From assembly GCA_011037195.1 (NCBI GenBank), contig JAAEAF010001575.1, positions 62,001 through 126,000 of the forward strand: 64,000 bases of DNA. The letters are read 5' to 3'. Positions 45,191 through 55,661 of the stretch are shown in pieces (the stretch's first letter is position 1; each line of letters opens with the position of its first letter). Origin of the DNA: Triatoma infestans. Lineage: Eukaryota > Arthropoda > Insecta > Hemiptera > Reduviidae. The position numbers were made by a program, and so were the translations under genes. A model generated the notes under the pieces. That model searched no databases and was not told where the DNA came from. It saw only the letters and a list, made by a program, of their open reading frames with translations.

Positions 45191-46565
45191 ATTATGCACT
45201 GAATATCCAGGAAAAAGAAGGTAGTTACTTCGTTTAGTTTAATCTATTAGGAAGCAAAAGTGCTTACTTTGTTTAGAGTAGTTTGCATCAATTTATGTGT
45301 GCTCTCAGCGTGTATTACAAGTATTATTTAGCTGAGATCAATTATTGTGCTTGGCTCAATGACGCTCTTATCTAAATTGGAGCTTCATAATGGGCCAGAA
45401 TTGGACTGTTCAGGAACGTCTCCTAGAATTAGTGCATATCTTTTGTGGGTATGAAAAATTTTGGAGTTAGGTTATGTCATTTTGTTGTGTAATATAAGTA
45501 TATGTTTCCAACAATATGAGCGCTTGCAGGAATAATGATTTTGTGCCCAAGCGCAAGATTTTGAGATAATGGATGAGTTTGAATTGTGTTAATTTGCGAA
45601 TTTATGTATCGATGACTGTAGGTGAAGGAGGCTATCTCAACATATCTTGTTTTTCATTATAAAACGGCTTCTATGGGAGATGATGAATCTTAGAGGGTTT
45701 TATTCGCAGTTGAAGGAGTCACTGGTAAGTGACATACAAAAACTGAAAATTTCCTCTGAAACAGTTTTAGTGGAGGCACAGATTTTTGGGTGATCTGGGA
45801 CATGTTAGACTTTGTAAAGTGTCATTGTTTCAAGATATTGTACGCGCTTCCTCTTCTAATATATTTATTATTAAGGTCAATTAAATGTATTGAAATTAAT
45901 CATGTTTAAAAAAAAAAAACTCAAGTGAAAAACCCACACGACGTAATTTTTTTGTTTTTGCTGCAATTACACAATTTAATCTTGATTAATTTTCTTTAAA
46001 AGTAAAATTGACGCCCTCTTCTGGATTTCATTAAGATTACTTCAATTATTATCTGTGACTTCTCACATGATTTCCTACTTTTTTTAATTAATGAAAGATG
46101 CACAGTATAACATGTCCGAAATGTTCTCACATGTCATTTCAAAATAATGAAAGAAATAAAAAATAACGTTTTTTCCCATATCTGTACGGTAAGAAAGAAA
46201 ACTGCTAGTTAGCAGCTATTATCACGAACATGTTTGCACAAGATAACGATATAATCTCATGAATGTAAATAAATTAATAGTTAAGGTCTTATTTCTTTAA
46301 GTATATTTCATGTAAACATATTGTACGACCAGTTCAATTCTATTTATTAATAATAAAAAAGAAATTAAATATTTTTACTTTCTCTTAGTGAGGTGTGAAG
46401 AAATGTGAGGTGTTATGATGTCAAATTTTTGAAGTTTTGAAGTGCGTGTGTGTGTGTGTGCGCGCGTGTATGTGTGTGTATGAGAGACAGACAGAATATG
46501 GAAAAAGCTAAAAATAGCAGTAAGCTTAAAGTTCATATTTCATTAAGATATTATCACCGCGTATA
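45191..46565. other. AT-rich spacer with a D 5' scrap and a GT run
   Basis: AAACTCAAGTGAAAAACCCA then CACGACGTAATTT near 45915 resembles a D 5' end. (GT)n lies at 46446-46480. No gene supported. Confidence 0.45.
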
Positions 46566-46570
46566 ATGGA

Positions 46571-46954
46571 TATGAGAAGGAGAGAGAATTAAAGAGAATG
46601 AACTTAGGAATTGGATTAGAAATAAACTAGATGATATGCTGAACATTGTATAATGAATACAACACACAAACTGCAAGGACTTTACAGTAAAATAGAAGTT
46701 AGATAGCGAGAGAAATATAAAGAGACAGACTGGCTGAGTAATAAGAAGGTAGTAGGTAGATAGGTTGCTGACTGGATGTACTGTTATAAAACTGTCCTGA
46801 ACTGTTCTGCCGTCGCTCTATTTATATAAATCGAACTCTCCTCCCTTCCTAGCCTCCTCTCCTAGGTGGAGTGTTACTAAACTTTGATTCATTTAATGTC
46901 TGCTTCTTTACTATTCGGTAGCTATGAATCTTTATTGATTCGACTACCATTACA
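46571..46954 (+). mobile_element. LTR-like repeat A, copy 8
   Basis: This is the longest copy (384 bases): GAGAAGGAGAGAGAATT at the start, a TATA box-like CTATTTATATAAATC in the middle and CGACTACCATTACA at the end. It includes the CAAGGACTTTACAGTAAAAT and GATAGCGAGAGA blocks of copy 3. Confidence 0.7.
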
Positions 46955-47037
46955 CCGTGTCTGGACGCAAAGATCATAAACAAAAGCCATCCAAACTTGG
47001 AGGCGATTTTACTGAAAAGTTTTTATCAGCTTTTTTG

Positions 47038-47460
47038 CCTGCAAATGGGTATCTGCTGTATACAGTTACTTGGGAAGTAGCGACCCCACAGGTTACCACA
47101 GCTCAGTGGTAACTCCATGCACTTTGTCAGAACAGTCCACATTACACATAAACTACATACACTGTCAAACACAGTACACAAACTAGGTCTCCATGCCTAA
47201 TTAATGGGAGAAGGAAGGGATTAGCTCAGTGGTAGCGCGCTGGACTAGCAACGCGGAGGTCCCGGGTTCAAATCCAGCATGCTGCCCTTAGATTATCTCT
47301 TCCTAGGAGCCTCTACAATTCACTGTACGGTGATGAGCAGTGTTGTCTATAGCTAGAGAACACTGCTTGGAGTGCACAGAGAAGAATCCGGCGGGCACAA
47401 TAGATCTTTCAGGTCGCATTGCGATAATCCCTTACAACAATCTAAAATCTACAATCTACA
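47038..47460 (+). mobile_element. Family E composite SINE, copy 2 (near complete)
   Basis: The leader holds GTTACTTGGGAAGTAGCGAC and a first A-box-like CACAGCTCAGTGGTAACT. The tRNA-Ala-like module at about 47218-47280 reads GGGATTAGCTCAGTGGTAGC, GACTAGCAACGCGG and GGTCCCGGGTTCAAATCC. The tail runs to GGCACAATAGATCTTTCAGG and CTTACAACAATCTA. Length about 420 bases. Confidence 0.8.
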
Positions 47461-47689
47461 GTTTTTTGCGTAATTACTTAAATTATTATTACATTGATTT
47501 AAAACTTTTTTCCGGAAGATGATTTTAGGGTTTGTAGGTGGAAGGGAAAAGAAACACGCAGTTATACTATTGCTTCTCAAAATTGAACAAAGACTCAACA
47601 AAATAGTAAGTTTAAGCTACCTCTGTAGTATGGCATCAATACATTTATGCAAGTATTACTTATATAAAATTAATCAACATTAGAAGTTT

Positions 47690-48030
47690 GCTAGAATTCA
47701 AACTTGAAAAAAAAAATCGGTTAACCGGAAGTGCTAACTTTATACAATAGTTATATGAGTTTTCCAGTACTTTTTCGAAAACGTCTACAATAATATTAAT
47801 TAAATTTGGAATGCTACCTACACAGATATAAACAATTCAATTTTATTTGAAGCATTTTACCGGAAAAGTTGATATTTGAGGTATTTTTCAAGTTACTATA
47901 CAAGTATCAGTCACGTGATCAATTAGGATCTCCATTACTATTTTTATAGTAAACCGAACTATAATTTGGCAATTAAATTATATTAATTACAATATGAGAA
48001 AGCTGTGTGAATATCTCATACCAGATTTTT
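47690..48030 (-). repeat. Family D fragment, 5' half
   Basis: The minus strand runs from the D start TAAAAATCTGGTATGAGATA and CACACAGCTTTCTCATATTG to a GCACTTCCGGTTAACCG module boundary near 47725. Confidence 0.55.
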
Positions 48031-48107
48031 AATAACCTAAGAAAATTAAATATCATTTGTGTTTTGAAATCTGGTTTCTTTATTTCCATAATAAATTTCA
48101 AAAAATA

Positions 48108-48430
48108 CTACACTTTTACTTTCTCTTACTTTAGTTTACATTCAATATCTAGTTTTCACCGGAAATGCACGTTCACTGAGTCCCGAAAATATAGTTTGAG
48201 AAAATGAAAATGGTCTTGGGAAGTGTGGTGTCCATGTATGTATGAATGTGTCCGTATGTATATGTGATTGGCGTAGTTTTAAAACAAGACATCATAGGTA
48301 GTTCAAACTTGACATTTTGTATGGATATCAACATATTATCCGAGACAGGAAGTTAGTTAGCTGTCAAAATTCGTCAACCGATAATACCACTTTACCAAAT
48401 GGATTTTTCATTAGGGAGGGGGGAGGGGAT
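48108..48430 (-). repeat. Family D fragment, 3' half
   Basis: The minus strand ends GTAAACTAAAGTAAGAGAAA at 48110 after GCATTTCCGGTGAAAACTAG. It abuts the 5' half above in the wrong order for one copy, so two copies met here. Confidence 0.55.
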
Positions 48431-48539
48431 TTCCTCTAAAACGATTTTAACCATTTCTTTTGTTTATATCAACTATACATAGCATTCATAACTTATAGGT
48501 TTTTACATTTATAACTACACGTAACTTTTTATATCAATT

Positions 48540-48571
<32 letters not shown>

Positions 48572-49780
48572 TGCTACAACATTTAATATTTTTCAATAGA
48601 AATAATAATTAACAATAAAAAAAATTAACCAATCACATTGAAGAAGTGATGTGTGAAATTCAGTGGTTTTGGGCTTGGACCAATCAAAATATTAGCACTG
48701 CCAATGTTTGATCGCGTCTACAACCACGCCCTAACCTATAATAATTCAATATTATAACTGATGAATACAACAATGACTAGCGGATTCCTGCATATTTACT
48801 CTAATGATGTAAAAAGAGATGTTTAAATTTTGTGAAAAGCACTGCAAAGATTAAACAAAATAAAATGAAAAAAATGTCCAGTAGTTGGCAGATGTTTTGG
48901 ATATTTTGGAGAAAAAGGTCGGAAAAAAATATGAAAAATTGTCAAATAGTACATAAATAAAGCACACAAATAAAATATTTTTATATAGATACAGAAGAAG
49001 TGGAAGGCTTGGTTGGATTGGCAGTAAACCTAAAAATTAAAAAGCAACCCCTCACTTATTTAACTAGCATAGATGGGACAGAGGGATATATATACAACAT
49101 AAAACGTGCTATTCTACCAATGTCACCAGCCAAAATCGTACCATATTCAGTTCCATTTTTGGATTAAAAACAAACCTCCTACCTCATACATTCTAATAGA
49201 AATTTGGTGTCTGTCTAATTCTATAAAAAAAAAAAAAACACATACACACCCGAAATAATACAATCGTGCACTATCAACGACGATTCCGCTCCCCCACCCA
49301 TCAACCAGTTCTCACAATCCCTCGCCATCCATTGCCAACCAACCAACCACTGCACTTGTTTTATAGTAAATCCTTTCCGCCTCCATAGCCGGTATATATA
49401 CTCCTTCTCTGTCAGATAGCAAACTAAAGCCAAATTAAATCCCACCAATGACAGTTTTCAGTTTATATCACCAAACCGCCACTAACTACACTAGCACCCT
49501 ATAATATTAATGCTTTTTGTATTAATACATAAGGCTTTGACGTACCGCGCAGTCCAGATCTCTAATAGCATAAATTAAAACTCTTCCAACCATATACTGT
49601 TAGAGAAAAAAATTCGGATCTTATCAATTCTTTACTTTATCATTTATTTAAAAAATATATATATATATATATAATATAATATATATATTTGCACTCAATT
49701 ATAAAAATATGGATCCAGTTTTAAATATGAATGATGAACTCAACTATGTATAGAAATAACTTCCTGAACATTTTATTGAA
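48431..49780. other. Spacer, microsatellites only
   Basis: (CA)n at 48540-48566 and (TA)n at 49655-49686. No gene supported; the minus-strand frame 49221-49448 is not recognisable. Confidence 0.5.
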
Positions 49781-49839
49781 ATCACCTGGACTCGGCGTTG
49801 AGCAATATTTTATTTGTAATTAAAATACAAATTATTTAT

Positions 49840-50250
49840 TTATATTTTTTCATAAAACATAATTTATTTCCCAGAAAAATATTTCAATTGTCCTGGAAAA
49901 TATTTCAAATAAATATGATTGGCATTTATGTGTTTTAAATGCTATATGAAGTTTAAAGAAAACTGTTTGGGCTGTTTTTGAGAAAATTGCAAAAATTATT
50001 CAGTAAATTCACACACTTCGTTATGGCCTCTGTCTGATCTTACTGTCAGATGCGGTTATCGTACTTCAACGGAATATCAAGTTTAAACGTCTTGCGATTT
50101 TTCCATTTTTAGGTTAAGTGCTTTGTTCATACACAATTATACAAATACGTATAGACCATTCAGGGGATCTCAAAGAACATGTATTTCCAGCAATAATTCA
50201 ATTTCCCTTAATAGGCACAGACGCAATACTTCCTCTTAAGATAGGAAGAT
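49840..50250 (+). repeat. Family D fragment
   Basis: CTGTCAGATGCGGTTATCGT, ATTCAGGGGATCTCAA, TGTATTTCCAGCAATAATTC and GCAATACTTCCTCTTAAGAT follow the D order to its 3' end. Confidence 0.6.
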
Positions 50251-50369
50251 GATGAGAGGAAAAAAAATGGAAAGTGCGTAAAAAACTTATATAGTATACG
50301 TGGCACTATTACACATAATGTACTATTCTTTCCTAGAATTCTTTTGTTTTCTCATACTTAAATATGAAA

Positions 50370-50520
50370 CTAAAATAAAGATCTATGGAAATATGTATGG
50401 CGGTAATAAAGAGATTTTTAGTAAAGTGAAGTGACTGAGGTCAACCTTATTCAAGACAAAGGACAAAGGCGTAGTGTATGGTACAAATCAAAATGGCTAG
50501 AAAGGAGGTATAAATAATAA
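50370..50520 (+). repeat. LTR-like repeat C, 5' fragment
   Basis: GGAAATATGTATGGCGGTAA, AGAGATTTTTAGTAAAGTGA and GAGGTCAACCTTATTCAAGA match 52160-52245; the rest of C is absent. Confidence 0.6.
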
Positions 50521-50639
50521 TTCTGGAAACTTACAGAAAGATACAATAGCAACATGTATCTAATAATAGATAACTGGAAGTTTAGAAGTGCTTAATATTT
50601 TGTTTAGGTGATGTAATAGATCCGATACACATAGAAAAA

Positions 50640-51000
50640 GAGCGAATAGTTTGGAGAATGCTGCAGTAAGGGTACATTTAGTCTGGACTAAAGGGCATGC
50701 CGGGATCCAACGAAATTAATATGTCATCGATATCCTGGCAAAAGCTGCTATTAAGTAGGGTGAAGAAATTCCGGTAAGCTAGTTTGGGAGATATTAGTAA
50801 TGCTTTGAAATGTCGGTATTTAGTTAGAATTAACCATAACCTCACCAAGCCGCACCTTTATAAAATACACATCGTAAATAATTCCAAATGCGATTGCGAT
50901 AACAGGGAGGGTGGTGATATCAATCATTTACTCTTCAGCTGTAACGTATATAGTAAAAAAAGAGGAAAGTTTTTAACCGAAATGTCTGAATGAGTATGTA
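50640..51000 (+). pseudogene. LINE RNase H and C-terminal fragment (I-like)
   Basis: The frame VRLVWTKGHAGIQ (50672-50715) is the end of an RNase H domain (WxxGHxGIxGNExAD), followed with frame changes by LAKAAIK and EEIPVS. From 50784 the open frame MGDISNALKCRYLVRINHNL continues to CDCDNREGGDINHLLFSC, a C-terminal Cys/His motif usual in I-type LINEs. Only this tail remains. The upstream RT is absent. Confidence 0.75.
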
Positions 51001-51186
51001 CGATTTTCCTTGTAGCGCAAAAAGCATGTTGGCAATAATGGAAAGAAAATGCTTTTTTGCGATTTTATCAAAGGGAATAAAATAAAAATATAAGTCGGAT
51101 TAGGAATTATCTTACGGTATACATTAGTTCTGTGTATATTTCACTTATACTAGACAACAAAACAACATAATACATATACATATATA

Positions 51187-51729
51187 TGTTACCGGCAAAG
51201 TATGAAATCAGGATTCTACAGAATGCCTAGGCATTTCATATAATACCTACAAACGTTCTATAGAATGCCTACGACGAAGCAGACAAAGTAACCTTCCCTG
51301 TACAGCTAGTTCGTGAGGTTATGTGTTCAGGTTGTCCCGGTTTATAGTTCTAATGATGGGTAAAAATGTGTTTCGATCTCGTTTTGAGGAGGAACTGCAG
51401 AAAAGAAAAAATACTACAGCAAGGAATATTGTATGTTTAACAGATGAACGTTACCAGCTACTTGTGAAAAGCATTCCTTCGGTAAAATTTAGAAGAAATA
51501 ACTAGGCCCATAATTATATATGGCCATTAATAGATATAGTTTTGAAGCTTTTCCATACTTTGCCCAAGACGACGTAGACATTCTATAGAATGCCTAGGCT
51601 ATGTGTAGAATGCCTAGCCCAGGTATGAAATAAAAAGAATATTTCTTACCTTGCCTAAAATACCTAGGCATTATATGAAATGCCAAGGTATTTTATAGAA
51701 TGCCGGAATTTCATACTTTGCCGGTAACA
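51187..51729 (+). mobile_element. Ginger-like DNA element, deletion derivative
   Basis: The ends TGTTACCGGCAAAGTATGAA and TTCATACTTTGCCGGTAACA are inverted repeats, flanked by TATA on both sides (51183-51186 and 51730-51733), fitting a 4-bp target duplication. Inside, an ATG at 51353 opens 50 codons (RSRFEEELQKRKNTTARNIV, CLTDERYQLLVKSIPSVKF) that resemble the N-terminal start of integrase-type transposases. TATAGAATGCCTAGGC-type repeats recur at both subterminal regions. TGT...ACA ends plus 4-bp TSD suggest Ginger, but this is from memory. Confidence 0.75.
51353..51505 (+). pseudogene. N-terminal scrap of an integrase-type transposase
   Basis: Fifty codons, MMGKNVFRSRFEEELQKRKN then TTARNIVCLTDERYQLLVKS, end at a stop. 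The rest of the transposase, including any DDE core, is missing. It is the only coding text between the TIRs. Confidence 0.55.
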
Positions 51730-52447
51730 TATAAACAGGTATTAACCATAATATTGTTACAGATATGGGATGGTAAATGACTAAGAACAAGAGCCCAGCG
51801 CTCAAGATAGCCTAATATCTGAAAGGATGGAGAATAAAGAAGTGAAAGAGAGCCAGGAGCCTTATGAAACATTAAAAGAGACATGTTAGTTTGAAAAGAC
51901 CGGGCTGGTTTTTCTGCCACTAGCATATTGGCAGCAGTAGGAGGCAATTAAAAGCCATCTGTAGATATTAATGTCAGTATGTTGATTTTTTCCAGTCCCC
52001 AAAAACAAGCTAACTGGTTAATGCAAAAACAGACAAAACCACAAAAAAAAAAAAAAAAAATATTTCTACGTAACAAAATATAATAGACTATTATTTAAGC
52101 TATAATGAAAGAAGCAAATGGAAAAGTGCAAGTAATTTTGAAAATTGTGTTAATTTTTGGAAAATGGAAATATGTATAGCGGTTTTAAAGAGATTTTTAG
52201 TGAAATGAAGGGTCTGAGGTCAACGATATTCAAGACAAAGGACAAATAAAAAGAGACCCGTTAGTGTGAGACAATATATTACCTTTTTAAAATCCCCTCC
52301 GGATATAGCAGTTTTTTTGCGACAGTCGTCTTACAAAAGTCATCCAGTACATTAGAGCCAGTTAGCGTTGCGAGAGCATTTCTGTTTAAAATCAATCTGG
52401 CCACAAGAAAATTTAAGTGCGAGACTTTTTGTATATTTATAAGCTTA

Positions 52448-53302
52448 CTAGCTTAAGCCGGCCACGCTTAGCTGTGGCTCAGTCTGATTTTAATTATTAG
52501 GGAAGTAAATAGAAGTATGATAGTTAACATAGATTCAGCAAGAAAACATATCATTCATTTTAATACCCTACTTTGCGTTGCTGTGAACTGAAAGGAAAGA
52601 AAGAAAAAATGTTTTTAACTGAAAGAATGTTTGTAACAGCTGAATGCGCTGTTCTACTTCCTTCCATCAATGTAGCAGCATTACCTGAAGAAGCAAGTGC
52701 TAACGCAATATGGCCATTTGAACGGATTTTACCCAGGATTAAGGAAATTAAGAACATTTTTCCAGTTCCACCTGGAGCGTCCAAAAAGTAAATCTACCGG
52801 ATTAGTTGGTCACACTGTATGATGGTAGTATCAGTGTATTTTCTTGGACGAATAGCTGTAAGTCATTTTTGGTGTATGATTGCTCTCTGAGCAGTTCTCT
52901 CTCGAATGTTGCATTGATCGACCTATTTGGTACTGTTACTCTCAATAGTGCCAACAACATGCCACACATTGCAAGACAATAATCCTCAATGGAGATTAGC
53001 GCTTCATTGTATATTTCTTCTGTGAAATCCAAGCCATGATTGCGTTTCTTGACGTATTCTTTGCAGAATATCTTCGGCGGAGAGCGCGCCACGATCGCAA
53101 CGCGTCTGCGTCTGTCTATTTCTGCCAAACACACGAAACGCTCAGAATGTCCCGTTTCCGTGGGAACTTCGGAATAAAAAGTATATATAATCACTCTTAT
53201 ATAGAAATGCAACGTTGTGTAAAATTTTCAAGTCAATTCATCGAATACTTTTCGAGTTTTGAAGCCACAAACATACGGATGCTGAATTTTTATATATAAA
53301 GA
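52448..53302 (-). mobile_element. Helitron, non-autonomous, with N-terminal helicase fragment
   Basis: On the minus strand it starts TCTTTATATATAAAAATTCA after A and ends GCCACAGCTAAGCGTGG, then CTTAAGCTAG before T. Its termini match the Helitron at 35969-37107. It inserted in repeat C5 between ATAAGCTTA and TTACATT. Interior coding text is the Walker A half of the helicase only. Confidence 0.9.
52560..53212 (-). pseudogene. Helitron Pif1-type helicase, N-terminal part with Walker A
   Basis: The frame 53212-52802 reads RNHGLDFTEEIYNEALISIE, DYCLAMCGMLLALLR and NATFERELLREQSYTKNDLQ. After a stop and frame change, 52784-52560 reads MDAPGGTGKMFLISLILGKI, where GGTGK is the Walker A (motif I) region with Met in place of the usual Thr after Lys, then IALALASSGNAATLMEG and RTAHSA. 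These are helicase motifs I and Ia of Helitron Pif1 proteins. The copy then jumps to the 3' terminus, so motifs II-VI are missing. Confidence 0.88.
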
Positions 53303-53410
53303 TTACATTTATTACAATTATCTTGTAATTATTGTTATTCAATTATTCACATTATTCAATAATTCAATTATAGTCATATTATTTGAATTAAATTAGTGGT
53401 GTCTTATTCA

Positions 53411-53729
53411 TTACTGCAACGCTGGCTACATAGGTGAATCCAAATAGATTTTACAGAAAAGACTCAGACAACATGAACTAAACATTATTAACAAAAAAAT
53501 TGACAGCACTGCTCTCTCCAAACATGTTCTGACTTTTAATCATGCCATCGATTTTGATAACCCTTCCATTTTAACTACTTACTGCAGCCATTCAAAACGA
53601 ATTCTATCCGAATCCTTTACAAAAATTCACCTTCATCCGAACTCTGTCAATTTTAAAAAAGACAAACAATTCATTACTTCAGCTGACAATAACATTTTTC
53701 TAACGCTAAACAAAGACACTCGCCAGTAA
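53411..53729 (+). pseudogene. Penelope-like element, GIY-YIG endonuclease fragment
   Basis: One frame with a single TAG (after GESK) reads YCNAGYIGESK, ILQKRLRQHELNIINKK, DSTALSKHVLTFNHAIDF and SFTKIHLHPNSVNFKK up to a stop at 53727. YxG-type GYIGES with the following RLRQH and SALxxH...H pattern is the C-terminal GIY-YIG domain of Penelope-like retroelements. The 3' end of the insertion (to about 54048) contains GCTCCTGAGGAAGAGCACCA. CTTATTCATTACT (53402) and CTTATTACTT (54049) may be a diverged target duplication in repeat C5. Confidence 0.8.
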
Positions 53730-54210
53730 TTTGTAATTCTTCCAAATTTGAAATTGCCTCGCCTCATTATAAACAATTTTCTTATCCCTCCCACCTTTTA
53801 ATACTTTTTTTTTATCTTTTTTTTATTTTATTTTCTCTTATTGTTAATATCATTTCATTTAATTAACTGTCCCTGCTGTGTTATAATTTCTAGTTTTTAA
53901 TATCTTTTGCTCAATCTAATCTGTTAATATTTCTTTAATTTGTTATAAATCTATGCACTATACTGTTCTATAATGTAAGTTTTCTCCAATAAATTTTGCA
54001 GAGCTCCTGAGGAAGAGCACCAATGGTAACCGCTATTGCCGTATAAACATCTTATTACTTAATCATTATACTTTAAACATCTCTTTAAAACATACACACC
54101 CGTATGCTCTTTCAATACCGCACAGCGCCACACTATACATACACAACATCATATACACCAATTACATTACAAAGCCGTTGAGGAGTCAAAAATATGGTTT
54201 TGTTCTAAGG

Positions 54211-55056
54211 CAGGGGTGAGCAACCTTTCTAATCAATAGGCCAATTTAAATTTTAAATTTTTTTGGCGGGCCGCACTTAAAGTAACACTTATTAATAATT
54301 TACAAAACTTTATTTATAATAAACATTAGAATAAAATAATATAAAGTTTAAAAAAAAGTAAAGATTTCATATACAAATTTTTTATTACAAAATAAAAACA
54401 AACAAGAAAAGAACAGAAAAACGAATTTACTTGAAATTTTTAATGAGAAATTTGGCATTGTTTTTTCGATACAAGCTGATCAATATCAGCCGGAATTGAT
54501 GAGGTAGCTACACGTACGCAGCTTTCTAATCGTGCATCACTCAGTCTTTGATTAAAGTGGTCATTTTTGATTAATTTCATGGTTGAAAATAATTGTTCGC
54601 CAACATACGTACTTCCGAACAGTGGCATCATTTGCTTTGCATTTTTCGTCAAAAGTGGAAATTTCTCAGGGCTCACATAAGATTTATAAAAATGTTCGTT
54701 GTTTACTGAGAAGAATACATTTTTTAAAATCGGTATTGTTCTGCATGTCAAGCACTTCCATTTGAAAGTCTTCGGGAACTTTATCCACATCGATATTAAA
54801 TGGCGAGGAAAACATTTTCATGAAAACCGCTGATTTCTCAGCATCTCAGCGTTCGTATTGTATGTTTAAACAAGTCGCCGACAAGTGAGTAACTCGTCAC
54901 GAAAAATTGTTTCGGTTTAGTATGTACTACCATTTTATTATAATTAATTTTATAACAATATATTGATGGGAGAAAGTCGATAAAATAAATACAATTTTAG
55001 AAATGCTTGGCGGGCCGCATAAACATGTTTAACGGGCCGCGTGTTGCTCATCCCTG
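54211..55056 (-). mobile_element. hAT element, internally deleted
   Basis: TTCTAAGG stands at 54203-54210 and 55057-55064, a perfect 8-bp target duplication. The terminal repeats are CAGGGGTGAGCAACC and GTTGCTCATCCCTG, with GGCGGGCCGC next to both. The single coding remnant on the minus strand is the transposase C-terminus. Perfect TSD suggests a fairly recent insertion. Confidence 0.92.
54440..54790 (-). pseudogene. hAT transposase C-terminal (dimerisation) fragment
   Basis: The 116-codon frame holds EKFPLLTKNAKQMMPLFGST, YVGEQLFSTMKLIKNDHFNQ, RLSDARLESCVRVATSS and DIDQLVSKKQCQISH. The pattern F-GSTYxxEQLFSxMKxxK...RLxDxxLExxxRxA is the hAT C-terminal dimerisation region of the GTF2IRD2/ZBED-like transposase group. 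The upstream DNA-binding and catalytic parts are missing, although GC-rich scraps near 54830 may derive from them. Confidence 0.82.
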
Positions 55057-55064
55057 TTCTAAGG

Positions 55065-55660
55065 CATGTTGGGCTAACGCTGTATTCCTTTTCTTCTTCG
55101 TCTACATCGTAGTTATGTGATAGATTAGTTGCGTCATTCTAGTTTAATATTTTTCAGACTTTTTCTTTTTTATCTTATGATACATTTTGTGACTAATCTT
55201 GTGAGGCACACATTATGATGGTCAAAAAAAAGGAAGAAGACAAGAGCACCTATATCTACTTATATTTATAAAAATCGTTTTTTAGGGGTTGCAGACTATT
55301 CCTTGAAGTACAGTTAAAGGATGTAAAACATCCAACTATATAATCTTTTTAATAAAAAAAATCATCGTCTTAGGTCGTTACTCATTTGTAAAGTATAATT
55401 CTTTTTTAATCAAATGATGCCCAGGCCTAGGCTAAAACGTTATTAAAAAAATTATTTTACTGAGACTATTGTAGGCTGTTTTTTTACCATCCTTGTTACT
55501 TTATTTATTTATTTATTTATTTATAACCACAAACTATACGCATCATCACTGTAAATGCTGCAGACATGATAATAAATACTGTATTATATAACTTATTTTA
55601 ACATTTATATATTTTTCTTTACTATAATTTAACTTATATTTTTTCACCCTAAGGATAAGT
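55065..55660. other. AT-rich spacer, nothing recognised
   Basis: (TTTA)n at 55499-55523. No gene supported. Confidence 0.5.
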
Positions 55661-55661
55661 A

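Larger units (their letters stand above)
52140..54160 (+). mobile_element. LTR-like repeat C, copy 5, twice interrupted
   Basis: Left part: 52140-52447 (GGTCAACGATATTCAAGACA, GGATATAGCAG, GCGAGACTTTTTGTATATTT, ATAAGCTTA). Middle: 53303-53412 (TTACATTTATTACAATTATC, CACATTATTCAATAATTCAA, TAGTGGTGTCTTATT). Right: 54049-54160 (CTTATTACTTAATC, AACATCTCTTTAAAACATAC). The parts fit copies 3 and 6 end to end once the Helitron and the Penelope fragment are removed. Confidence 0.65.
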
